Program-made: the position numbers and the translations under genes
DNA from: CAYRJA01 sp964424455
Lineage (GTDB): Bacteria; Bacteroidota; Bacteroidia; Chitinophagales; UBA10324
DNA: 6,123 bases
Assembly: GCA_964424455.1 (NCBI GenBank)
Contig: CAYRJA010000135.1
Location: 1-6,123, forward strand
Direction: 5' to 3'
Notes under the pieces: generated by a model
Told to the model about the DNA's origin: nothing
What the model saw: the letters and a program-made list of their open reading frames with translations, nothing else
The model's database searches: none
Shown here: positions 1 through 6,059 of the stretch, piece after piece
Layout of the letters: the number at the start of each line of letters is the position of its first letter
How positions within the stretch are numbered: the stretch's first letter is position 1

Positions 1-1
1 G

Positions 2-751
2 GTACATGTCGGTCAGCCGGGACAGACCTTTATGGTAGCCGTTGCCTCCAAGTGCAACACCGGAACGAGTGACTGGGTGATATATCCGGGCGGAATCACC
101 ATAAAACCATTGTGCAATCCGATTGGTAATCTGGTATTGAGTAATCCAACCTGTTGGGGCTTCACCGCTTCATGGAACAGAGAAATATGTTCTGAAAACC
201 AGGTCAGCACTTATCAGTTCTTCATGAAAAGGACGGGAACATTAATATGGAACTCCTATCCGGTAAATTCACCGGCGCCACCCATCAGTCCTTATCTGAA
301 GGTAAACTGGTTAGGCAGGAGCTATGAGATGTCCTGCTATGTGAAGGCGAACTATACATGCAATGGTTATGTAATAGGCGGACCTGCCTCAACAGTTCAG
401 ACCATCACTACGCTTTCATCGGGATGCAGGGAAGAAGAAATGCTGACACCTGAAACACCTTCCACACAGATTATTTCAGCTGACCAAAGTGAAGCAATCA
501 GTATTTATCCGAATCCGAATAATGGGCAATTCACATTAGACATCAGCCGGTTGAGCATTGATGCGGTACAGGTGAGAGTAGAAGTGATGAACATTTTAGG
601 ACAAACGGTACTGACAAGAATAAGTGAAACCAATGAAGGACACAGCAACGAAATCGTAACACTTCCCGAAAGTGTAACAGCGGGAACTTACTTTGTTCGT
701 GTTACAATAGGCAGTAATGTTTACACTGCTAAAGTGAATGTGAACAAGTAA
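2..751 (+). CDS. T9SS-secreted protein with Fn3-like domains, 3' end only
   Basis: The reading frame is open from the first full codon at position 2 to TAA at 749-751, giving 249 residues; the true start is upstream of the window, so the first ATG at 32 should not be taken as the start. The last ~84 residues (about 166-249) are a type A T9SS C-terminal sorting domain: YPNPNNGQFTL, then NILGQ, AGTYFVRV and a terminal KVNVNK. By family knowledge this domain directs export across the outer membrane by the type IX system and is removed or used for surface attachment. Upstream, roughly residues 37-138, is a beta-rich segment resembling a fibronectin III-like fold (conserved W in strand B, then GRSYEMSCYVKANY). 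Residues 1-30 (VGQPGQTFMVAVASKCN) look like the tail of a preceding similar unit. The visible part is Cys-rich for its size (7 Cys). No catalytic domain is visible, so the function (adhesin, enzyme or matrix protein) is unknown. Confidence 0.9.
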   Translation, partial: VHVGQPGQTFMVAVASKCNTGTSDWVIYPGGITIKPLCNPIGNLVLSNPTCWGFTASWNREICSENQVSTYQFFMKRTGTLIWNSYPVNSPAPPISPYLKVNWLGRSYEMSCYVKANYTCNGYVIGGPASTVQTITTLSSGCREEEMLTPETPSTQIISADQSEAISIYPNPNNGQFTLDISRLSIDAVQVRVEVMNILGQTVLTRISETNEGHSNEIVTLPESVTAGTYFVRVTIGSNVYTAKVNVNK

Positions 752-775
752 GAAGGAATATTCTTCTATCAACAA

Positions 776-804
776 CAGCGGGCGGCTCTTCGAGCCGCCC
801 GCTG
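776..804 (+). terminator. GC-rich hairpin terminator after the T9SS gene
   Basis: A perfect 13-bp inverted repeat (776-788 against 792-804) with a TTC loop lies 25 nt after the stop codon of the T9SS gene. The stem is mostly G-C. The downstream tract (TGTATTTATA) is only moderately T-rich, so this is a strong hairpin with an imperfect U tract. Position and stability argue for transcription termination or 3'-end protection of the upstream mRNA. Confidence 0.75.
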
Positions 805-830
805 TATTTATACTGCTATCATTCAATTTT

Positions 831-863
831 CACTGTCATTCTGAGCGTAGCGAAGAATCTCAT
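831..863 (+). repeat. Short hairpin repeat, copy 1
   Basis: This 33-nt unit (CACTGTCATTCTGAGCG...) matches the copy at 908-940 except at two positions (848 and 860). It contains complementary arms ATTCT (838-842) and AGAAT (854-858) around an 11-nt loop. From memory, CATTCTGAGCG-nAGCGAAGAATC is a dispersed intergenic repeat seen in Bacteroidota and some other phyla; I cannot verify that here. Confidence 0.8.
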
Positions 864-873
864 CATTAAACAG

Positions 874-902
874 GCGGATGCTTCCTTCGTCAGCATGAAC
901 AG
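874..902 (-). repeat. Diverged inverted copy of the hairpin repeat, copy 2
   Basis: Read on the + strand, GATGCTTCC-TTCGTCAGCATGAACAG aligns with the reverse complement of the 831-863 unit (GATTCTTCGC...TCAGAATGACAG) with a short gap. Its arms are ATGCT (878-882) and AGCAT (892-896) around a 9-nt loop, so both arms carry the T-to-G / A-to-C change and the stem is kept. Confidence 0.55.
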
Positions 903-907
903 AGAGA

Positions 908-940
908 CACTGTCATTCTGAGCGCAGCGAAGAATCCCAT
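908..940 (+). repeat. Short hairpin repeat, copy 3
   Basis: Near-identical direct repeat of 831-863, offset by 77 nt, with arms ATTCT (915-919) and AGAAT (931-935). The two differences from copy 1 are C for T at 925 and 937, neither in the arms. Confidence 0.8.
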
Positions 941-966
941 AGTTGTTACAGTACTGCTTCTTACTT

Positions 967-995
967 GCGGATTCCTTATTCGTCGGAAAGAACAG
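967..995 (-). repeat. Most diverged inverted copy of the hairpin repeat, copy 4
   Basis: Shares with copy 2 the start GCGGAT, a central TTCGTC and the end GAACAG. The arms are TTCC (972-975) and GGAA (985-988) with a 9-nt loop, again complementary although the sequence differs from the other copies. The alignment is short and gapped, so this copy is less certain than the others. Confidence 0.4.
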
Positions 996-1023
996 GAAAA
1001 AATTTCTTACTGAGAATTATCAG

Positions 1024-1054
1024 TTTCAGCTTTAACATAATTCTTTTAGTTTTG
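1024..1054 (+). promoter_or_regulatory. Bacteroidota-type promoter for ilvE
   Basis: A perfect -7 box TAgtTTTG (1047-1054) is preceded by TTTC at 1024-1027, one mismatch from the -33 TTTG, with a 19-bp spacer. This fits the housekeeping sigma factor consensus of Bacteroidota. It would give a leader of roughly 30 nt before the ATG at 1092. No Shine-Dalgarno sequence is visible; the leader is A/T-rich, as is usual in this phylum. Confidence 0.55.
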
Positions 1055-1091
1055 TAAACTTTGATTCATTATTTATCTTTTCTCAATTTCC

Positions 1092-2180
1092 ATGAAGTAT
1101 CCGATCCAAGTTTCAAGAGTGAAAAAGTCACGCCTCCATGAAGTGGATTTCAGCAATCTGCAATTCGGCAAACATTATTCAGACCACATGTTTATTGCAG
1201 AATACCGTGATGGAAAATGGCAAAATGCGCGTATCGTCCCGTTTGCCAATCTTTCAATAAGCCCTGCTACCACTTTCATTCATTACGGACAGTCCATATT
1301 TGAAGGGATGAAAGCCCATAAGGATGCTCAGGGAAATCCGCTGATGTTTCGTGCTGAACAAAATTTCAAACGCTTTAATATATCGGCTGCACGAATGTGT
1401 ATGGAGGAGGTACCTTATGAATTATTTATGGATTCAATAAACGAGTTGATATATTTAGACAGGGAGTGGATTCCCGCCATTGATGGTTGCTCGCTGTATG
1501 TCCGCCCTTTTATGTTTGCAGCAGATGAGTATATAGGCGTACGCGAAAGCAACAGTTACAATTATATGGTGATTACTTCTCCGGCAAGTAAGTATTATTC
1601 TAAGCCGCTTAAAATATTAGTGGCAGACGGTTATGTGCGTGCATTCCCCGGAGGCACCGGCTTTGCCAAAGCGGCAGGCAATTACGGCGCTACCATGTAT
1701 CCTTACCATCTGGCACATCAGAAAGGATACGATCAGATACTTTGGGTGGATGGCAGAGAGTTTAAGTATGCCGAAGAAATGGGCACCATGAATATCTTTT
1801 TTATTATAGACGGCGTTGCTGTAACACCTTCACTGGACGGCACTATCCTGGACGGAGTAACGCGCGACAGTGTGCTTCAATTGCTGAAAAGCTATGGTGT
1901 AAAAACCGAAGAGAGAAAAATTTCACTTGACGAAGTGGCTGATGCTTACCAAGCGGGCAAATTCAATGATGTATTCGGTACCGGAACGGCTGCTGCCATT
2001 GCTCATGTTGCTTCTATTACCTACAAGGGAAAAGAAATGATGCTGCCGGCTGTTGAACATAGAGTTATTTCGAGCCGTTTACAAAAGGATTTAGAAAGAA
2101 TAAAAACAGGAAAACTTAAAGATGAGTTTGGCTGGATAACTCAGATAAAAGGCAAGTTGAACATAGAAATAACAGGGTAG
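1092..2180 (+). CDS. ilvE: Branched-chain amino acid aminotransferase
   Basis: Encodes 362 residues of a fold-type IV PLP aminotransferase that transfers the amino group between glutamate/2-oxoglutarate and the branched-chain 2-oxo acids, the last step of valine, leucine and isoleucine synthesis and the first of their breakdown; cytoplasmic. The PLP lysine is K193 in PGGTGFAKAAGNYG. Other family signatures are YVRPF (136-140, substrate-binding Arg138), EMGTMN (E229-N234), GVTRDSV (255-261, cofactor phosphate region) and FGTGTAA (295-301). The pattern GGTG-x2-K-x2-GNYG with EMGTMN is that of the longer group II enzymes (the class that includes eukaryotic BCATs) rather than the shorter E. coli type. 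The redox CxxC motif of mammalian enzymes is absent (AAIAHV at that place). The ATG at 1092 gives the usual N-terminus and length. It has its own promoter and no ilv/leu neighbours here, so it seems to be monocistronic; no clear terminator follows. Confidence 0.95.
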   Translation: MKYPIQVSRVKKSRLHEVDFSNLQFGKHYSDHMFIAEYRDGKWQNARIVPFANLSISPATTFIHYGQSIFEGMKAHKDAQGNPLMFRAEQNFKRFNISAARMCMEEVPYELFMDSINELIYLDREWIPAIDGCSLYVRPFMFAADEYIGVRESNSYNYMVITSPASKYYSKPLKILVADGYVRAFPGGTGFAKAAGNYGATMYPYHLAHQKGYDQILWVDGREFKYAEEMGTMNIFFIIDGVAVTPSLDGTILDGVTRDSVLQLLKSYGVKTEERKISLDEVADAYQAGKFNDVFGTGTAAAIAHVASITYKGKEMMLPAVEHRVISSRLQKDLERIKTGKLKDEFGWITQIKGKLNIEITG

Positions 2181-2343
2181 TAATTATATTCCCTCATCTA
2201 TAATAACTATTAACTGTGACACTACATTCTCCTTTGTTTCTTTACATGGCTTGCTACAAAGTTGCGCCCAAACAAAGCGGAAATAAATCATGCGGTTTCT
2301 TACAGTTTGTTTTCTGTACAACCAATTCCTTTAAACTTGTACA

Positions 2344-2886
2344 ATGCGAAAGATTTCAAACAATGAATTAAACCGCTTATCAGTAGAGCATTTCAGGAAG
2401 TCGGAAAAAACGCCGGTAGTGATTGTGCTGGATAATATCCGAAGCGCTCATAATGCAGGAAGTGTTTTTCGAACTGCAGATGCATTTGCTATTGAAGCGG
2501 TTTACTGTTGCGGCATAACCGCAGTACCGCCCAACAGAGAATTAGTGAAGACTGCTTTAGGGGCACAGGAATCGCTGCAATGGAAATATTTTGCCACTAC
2601 TAAAGAAGCTCTGGAACAATTAAAAGATAAAAGCACAATTATTACCGGGGTGGAACAGACAGATGAAAGTATTTTGTTAGAAAACTTCAATCCCGATTTC
2701 AGCAGACGGATTGCATTCGTGTTTGGAAATGAAGTAAACGGATTGGATGAAAACATCCTGAACCTGATTGATAGCTGTATTGAAATTCCGCAATTCGGCA
2801 CTAAACATTCCTTTAATATTTCTGTAACCGCCGGTATTGTCCTTTGGAATTATTTTATTAAAAAACAATCCAAAGAGCGCCGCTGA
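2344..2886 (+). CDS. SpoU/TrmH-family RNA 2'-O-methyltransferase
   Basis: Encodes 180 residues with the three SPOUT knot motifs in order. Motif 1 is NAGSVFRTAD (N37 and the catalytic-type Arg43), motif 2 is FVFGNEVNGL (126-134), and motif 3 is IPQFGTKHSFNISVTAGI (148-165). These proteins methylate a ribose 2'-OH in tRNA or rRNA using S-adenosylmethionine. The protein is a bare catalytic domain with a short N-terminal extension of about 23 residues and lacks the L30e-like RNA-binding domain of RlmB/TsnR-type members. The target nucleotide cannot be told from sequence: tRNA Gm18 (TrmH-like), tRNA position 34 (TrmL-like) or rRNA are all possible, so no symbol is given. It follows ilvE after 163 nt without a clear shared signal and converges with the ompA gene. 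Confidence 0.9.
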   Translation: MRKISNNELNRLSVEHFRKSEKTPVVIVLDNIRSAHNAGSVFRTADAFAIEAVYCCGITAVPPNRELVKTALGAQESLQWKYFATTKEALEQLKDKSTIITGVEQTDESILLENFNPDFSRRIAFVFGNEVNGLDENILNLIDSCIEIPQFGTKHSFNISVTAGIVLWNYFIKKQSKERR

Positions 2887-2962
2887 AATTTCTCTTCAAC
2901 ATACACCTGCCTTCATCCGGCCGGCAGAGTAAAGTAAAACTTATTTAGGTAATCCATTCAAA

Positions 2963-2995
2963 AAAAAGTCCTCCGGGATTACCGGAGGACTTTTT
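2963..2995. terminator. Bidirectional intrinsic terminator
   Basis: A perfect 9-bp stem GTCCTCCGG (2968-2976) / CCGGAGGAC (2982-2990) with a GATTA loop is flanked by an A run on the left (2960-2967) and TTTTT (2991-2995) on the right. It therefore reads as hairpin plus U tract on both strands. It sits between the converging methyltransferase and OmpA genes, 77 nt and 23 nt from their stop codons, and should end both transcripts. Confidence 0.9.
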
Positions 2996-3017
2996 ATAAT
3001 TCTGCTGTAACAGCTAT

Positions 3018-4643
3018 TTATTTCAGTATCTCTACTTCCACTCTTCTGTTGATGGAATATTTCTTAGCATCAAGAGGAGAATTTTTGCCATTGGAAACAG
3101 ACTGAATTCTTGCTGCATCTATACCATAGTATTTTACCAGGTAATCTTTCACTGTATCTGCACGCTTCTGTCCGAGTTTCTGATTAAAATTCTCTGAACC
3201 TGTTACATCTGTGTTACCGGTTAATTTAACTTTAACAGAAGTATTCTGTTTCATGTATTTTGCCAGTTCAGCAATTTCAGGATAATACATGCTCTTAATC
3301 TCTGATTGATTTACATCGAAGAAAATGGTCGGGGGTACATAACCTCCTCCTACCCCTGATAAATCATCCTTGGTAGCAAAGTCCTGCTTGATTGTTTTAC
3401 CTTCGTAATTTACCAATGCACCGGGTTTGGTGTTAGCTTCTTTATCAATTACATCGGGAACTCCATCACCGTCAGTATCAACAGGTTTGCCATTGTCATT
3501 AACTGTAGCGCCTTTAGGCGTGAACAAATCTTCGTCTTTATAATCGGGGATTCCGTCACCATCTACATCCAGCGCAACACCTGATCCATCCACTTTTGCA
3601 CCTGCTGGTGTAGCCGGCTCTTTATCAAAAATATCAGGAACACCATCGTTATCTGAGTCAGTAGTCATCTTACGGATTTTGTCTGCCAGCATCTGGTATT
3701 CGTCATACATTGCCTCCGTAGGATCCATCCATTCTACATAGTCTTTGTTAGCGTCTTTACCTACAAATTTGTAAGTGAGTGTTAATGCTGTAAGCATGTA
3801 TTTATCATTAGCATTTTTTCTAACTGATTTATTATTGGCAACAAAGGCATCCAGTTTATCGGTACGCATATAATGTACTGTATTTTCAAGTCCGACATCA
3901 ATCGAACGGGAAACCTTATATTTTAATCCAATAGAAAAAGGAAAATCCAACTCGGTAGTTTTATCAGAAATTCCTCTCAGGTATCCGCCAACATGGTTTA
4001 CTCCCTTATTGATGGCTGTATCGTAAGAATTGAAATGAACAAACTTTCCGACCTGAGCACTGTCCCAACCGGAAGGTGCAGAACTGTAAATTCCTTTAAT
4101 TGAAGAGTTGAAATTTACAAAGCCAATTCCCAAAGAAGTGTAAACACCTAACTTACGGTCGTTCTTAGGTTTTTGGTTTGCTTTTTTTAAACTCATGGCA
4201 AGGTTAGAAAGGTTCACATATAAATCAGCGCTTCCATGAATAACATTGGTTTCAAAATAAACCGGTTCGCTAAAACCGAATTTGCGCCATGCATTTGCAT
4301 CTTCCGCATTCTTTTTTGCTGATATCTGAGACTTAGTCTGGTAATCAGATATACCTGTTAACTTAGAGTAAGCAAAATTACCCTGAACACCAAAAACACT
4401 ACTGAACATTTGGTTCACCGAAATGCCAAATCCGGGCTTCAGTTCTGAAATGCCACCTGCTTTCGCTGGTTTCAAGTCATAAGTTTTAATGTCTGTATAA
4501 GCAGTAGAAAGCCCGATTTTTGCTGTTACAGATGTTCCCTTGTAATACTTTTTAGTATCCTGCTGGGTTTGTGCGTATGCAGTTTGCTGAACAAATAATG
4601 CGACAAACAGCATAATAACGGTAAAACGGTTTGCAGTTTTCAT
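3018..4643 (-). CDS. OmpA-family outer-membrane protein with TSP3 repeats
   Basis: Encodes 541 residues. Residues 1-24 are a signal peptide (basic start, hydrophobic 8-18, AYA cleavage motif, mature end at Gln25). Residues about 35-295 have alternating beta strands typical of an outer-membrane barrel, ending in YMLTALTLTYKFV. A linker containing EWMDPTEAMYDE is followed by three TSP3-type calcium-binding motifs: DSDNDGVPDIFD (329-340), DVDGDGIPDYKD (359-370) and DTDGDGVPDVID (389-400), spaced exactly 30 residues apart. Residues about 437-541 form the OmpA C-terminal domain; Asp479 in TGNTD and Arg494 in QKRAD lie 15 residues apart, as do the two diaminopimelate-binding residues of A. baumannii OmpA, and NRRVEVEI closes the domain. 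Inferred role: anchors the outer membrane to peptidoglycan, perhaps with transport or adhesion. It has its own promoter and a shared terminator, so it is probably a single-gene transcript. I see no cysteine in the whole protein. Confidence 0.93.
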   Translation of the reverse strand: MKTANRFTVIMLFVALFVQQTAYAQTQQDTKKYYKGTSVTAKIGLSTAYTDIKTYDLKPAKAGGISELKPGFGISVNQMFSSVFGVQGNFAYSKLTGISDYQTKSQISAKKNAEDANAWRKFGFSEPVYFETNVIHGSADLYVNLSNLAMSLKKANQKPKNDRKLGVYTSLGIGFVNFNSSIKGIYSSAPSGWDSAQVGKFVHFNSYDTAINKGVNHVGGYLRGISDKTTELDFPFSIGLKYKVSRSIDVGLENTVHYMRTDKLDAFVANNKSVRKNANDKYMLTALTLTYKFVGKDANKDYVEWMDPTEAMYDEYQMLADKIRKMTTDSDNDGVPDIFDKEPATPAGAKVDGSGVALDVDGDGIPDYKDEDLFTPKGATVNDNGKPVDTDGDGVPDVIDKEANTKPGALVNYEGKTIKQDFATKDDLSGVGGGYVPPTIFFDVNQSEIKSMYYPEIAELAKYMKQNTSVKVKLTGNTDVTGSENFNQKLGQKRADTVKDYLVKYYGIDAARIQSVSNGKNSPLDAKKYSINRRVEVEILK

Positions 4644-4690
4644 GAAGAGTTGTTAGGTTTAAAAAGAGATTATAATTATTTAATTGCTGA

Positions 4691-4720
4691 CAAAGATAAT
4701 TACAAAACAAAAAAAACAAA
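4691..4720 (-). promoter_or_regulatory. Bacteroidota-type promoter for the OmpA gene
   Basis: On the minus strand a perfect -7 box TATCTTTG (complement of 4691-4698) is preceded by TTTG (complement of 4717-4720) with an 18-bp spacer. The expected transcript start is about 40-45 nt before the ATG at 4643. The leader is A/T-rich with no Shine-Dalgarno sequence. The surrounding A/T-rich DNA may act as an UP-like region. Confidence 0.6.
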
Positions 4721-4748
4721 GTTTGTTGAAATAAAAATAAAGGAATTT

Positions 4749-4763
4749 ATACACAATGTGTAT
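4749..4763. promoter_or_regulatory. 15-bp palindrome, possible operator
   Basis: ATACACA-A-TGTGTAT is a perfect 7-bp inverted repeat around one central base. It lies about 29 bp upstream of the -33 box of the OmpA promoter and 35 bp after the stop of the deoxynucleoside kinase gene. It could bind a dimeric regulator. As RNA on the minus strand it would be a weak 6-bp hairpin followed by a T-rich stretch, so a weak terminator for the kinase operon is the alternative. Confidence 0.3.
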
Positions 4764-4797
4764 CTAATAAAGTGTACAGGGATTCAGCAGATATTTG

Positions 4798-5430
4798 TTA
4801 CAATGAAAAAAAATAAGTGCCCGGCGAGTACTCCTTATTAATCAAAGAAAGGATATGTTCATATTGATCTGTATGCACCATAAAATCTGCTTTTGTAACA
4901 TCTATAATCAACAGCCGTTGTGAGTGAAGTGTTTTAAAATAATCGAAATAGGTTTCCTGAATGTGGGTGAGATATTCAGCACTGATGCTTTGCTCATACT
5001 TTCTGCCGCGCTTACTAATATTTTTTATCAGTCCGGGAACTTCACAATGGAGATAAACCAACAGTTCCGGCTTGGGTAGATTAGAGTATATAATTTGAAA
5101 AAGCCGGTGGTATAGTTTGTATTCCGCTTCCTTAAGATTTACGCTGGCAAACAATAATGATTTAATAAACATATAATCTGAAATAGTAAACTTCTTAAAT
5201 AAATCCTGTGATGGCATACTTTCTTTCAATTGCTGAAACCTTTCAGCCATAAAGAATAATTCCAGTGGAAATGCATACTGCTTCCTGTTCTCATAAAACA
5301 ACGGCAGAAAGGGATTATCCGCAAATTGTTCTAACACTAATTTACCATTAAAATCGTTGGCAATACGGGTAACAAGAGAGGTTTTTCCTGCACCAATATT
5401 TCCTTCTATTGTAATGTAGCTATACCGCAT
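4798..5430 (-). CDS. Deoxynucleoside kinase
   Basis: Encodes 210 residues of the dCK/dGK/dNK family, which phosphorylates deoxynucleosides to 5'-monophosphates for salvage in the cytoplasm. The P-loop is GNIGAGKT (10-17). Glu34 in LEQF matches the catalytic-base position (EPV in better-known members). ISDYMFIKSLLFA (83-95) occupies the place of the DRS motif, with Tyr where Arg is usual. KRGRKYE (140-146) is the LID, with Arg141, Arg143 and the sugar-contacting Glu146. Which nucleoside it prefers cannot be read from sequence. The ATG at 5430 lies inside the 3' end of folK (11-bp overlap), so translation is probably coupled. The start gives the family-typical N-terminus directly before the P-loop. 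The last ~12 residues (SPGTYFFSL end) show no family feature. Confidence 0.92.
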   Translation of the reverse strand: MRYSYITIEGNIGAGKTSLVTRIANDFNGKLVLEQFADNPFLPLFYENRKQYAFPLELFFMAERFQQLKESMPSQDLFKKFTISDYMFIKSLLFASVNLKEAEYKLYHRLFQIIYSNLPKPELLVYLHCEVPGLIKNISKRGRKYEQSISAEYLTHIQETYFDYFKTLHSQRLLIIDVTKADFMVHTDQYEHILSLINKEYSPGTYFFSL

Positions 5431-5917
5431 GACTTAGTTTCTTTACCGGCAAATCATCCGTACATTCCTTCAGCAATTCATTAATTGTTTTATAAAATTG
5501 AGGATGCACAAAATCACCTGCTATTTCTGCGAGCGGTTCAAGTGTGAATCTGCGCAAATGCATTTGACAATGCGGTATAATTAAATCCGGCTCATTGATT
5601 ATTTTCCGGTTGAAAAATAAAATATCAATATCAATAAGTCTCGTGCCCCATTTTTCTTTCCGTATTCTTCCTAATTGTTTTTCTGTTTTCTGGAAAAACT
5701 GTAACAGTTCTCTTACTCCTTTTGTTGTTTGTATTTCGATAGCTTGATTGAGAAAAGAGTTCTGGTTTTCATTTCCCCATGCCGCTGTTTCATAGACATG
5801 AGACGCTGTTACAATCTTTCCTGCTCCTGATTCAATCAACCGCTGTGCTTGTTCCATCAGTATAAAACGGTTGCCTTCATTACTTCCGATTAATAAAAAA
5901 ACTCTGTTCAAAGACAT
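5420..5917 (-). CDS. folK: 6-hydroxymethyl-7,8-dihydropterin pyrophosphokinase (HPPK)
   Basis: Encodes 165 residues from the ATG at 5917 and transfers pyrophosphate from ATP to 6-hydroxymethyl-7,8-dihydropterin, the step before dihydropteroate synthase in folate synthesis. With that start the motifs are GSNEGNR (11-17), YETAAWG (42-48, pterin pocket), FLNQAIE (55-61), and the HPPK signature WGTRLIDIDIL (90-100) with the two magnesium-binding aspartates Asp96 and Asp98. These are followed by IPHCQMHLRRFTLEPLAEI (114-132). The length is typical for single-domain HPPK. The frame could be opened two codons earlier at a TTG (5923), but the ATG needs no rare start and is preferred. It is the first gene of a two-gene operon with the deoxynucleoside kinase and is divergent from the tRNA gene. 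Confidence 0.95.
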   Translation of the reverse strand: MSLNRVFLLIGSNEGNRFILMEQAQRLIESGAGKIVTASHVYETAAWGNENQNSFLNQAIEIQTTKGVRELLQFFQKTEKQLGRIRKEKWGTRLIDIDILFFNRKIINEPDLIIPHCQMHLRRFTLEPLAEIAGDFVHPQFYKTINELLKECTDDLPVKKLSHAV

Positions 5918-6024
5918 GGTCAAAAGTAAGAAAGATTATTTATGGCTATCCTTCTGTAACGGTGCAGTTGACACAGAAGATGTACAGATAAAATAAAATT
6001 AATATAGATTATTTTCTCAAAGCA

Positions 6025-6056
6025 TTGGGAAAGTCGTTTGGTTACAGTTACATTTG
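6025..6056 (+). promoter_or_regulatory. Bacteroidota-type promoter for the initiator tRNA
   Basis: A perfect -7 box TAcaTTTG (6049-6056) is preceded by TTG at 6025-6027 with a 21-bp spacer, within the range reported for this sigma factor. Only three bases (CAC) separate the box from the first base of the tRNA, so transcription should start at or very near the mature 5' end. Confidence 0.55.
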
Positions 6057-6059
6057 CAC

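Noticed and set aside
13..210. Minus-strand open frame at the left edge
   Set aside because: It is the complement of the T9SS protein coding sequence, whose frame is open from the window edge.
596..826. Minus-strand open frame over the T9SS sorting domain and its terminator
   Set aside because: It is antisense to a clearly coding domain and runs through the hairpin terminator.
831..995. CRISPR array
   Set aside because: There are only two near-identical units, 77 nt apart, with inverted relatives between and after them; this is not regular repeat-spacer structure, and no cas gene is present.
2181..2230. Terminator after ilvE
   Set aside because: Only a loose AGGG/CCCT pairing with a long A/T loop is seen; no convincing stem plus U tract.
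2306..2339. TTTG plus TAAACTTG as the methyltransferase promoter
   Set aside because: The -7 box has one mismatch, the spacer is 22 bp and the start would fall on the ATG, so it is too weak to list as a feature; it is mentioned only in the spacing finding.
2502..2868. Two minus-strand open frames within the methyltransferase gene
   Set aside because: They are antisense to conserved SPOUT motifs 2 and 3 and have no motif of their own.
4650..4841. Open frame of 63 codons on the + strand between the OmpA and kinase genes
   Set aside because: It is Lys/Ile/Asn-rich as expected from A/T-rich noncoding DNA, lies over the OmpA promoter and the kinase 3' end, and shows no family motif.
5918..5923. 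TTG at 5923 as the folK start
   Set aside because: It adds only two residues (Met-Thr) before an ATG that gives the normal HPPK N-terminus, and it sits inside a -7-like box.
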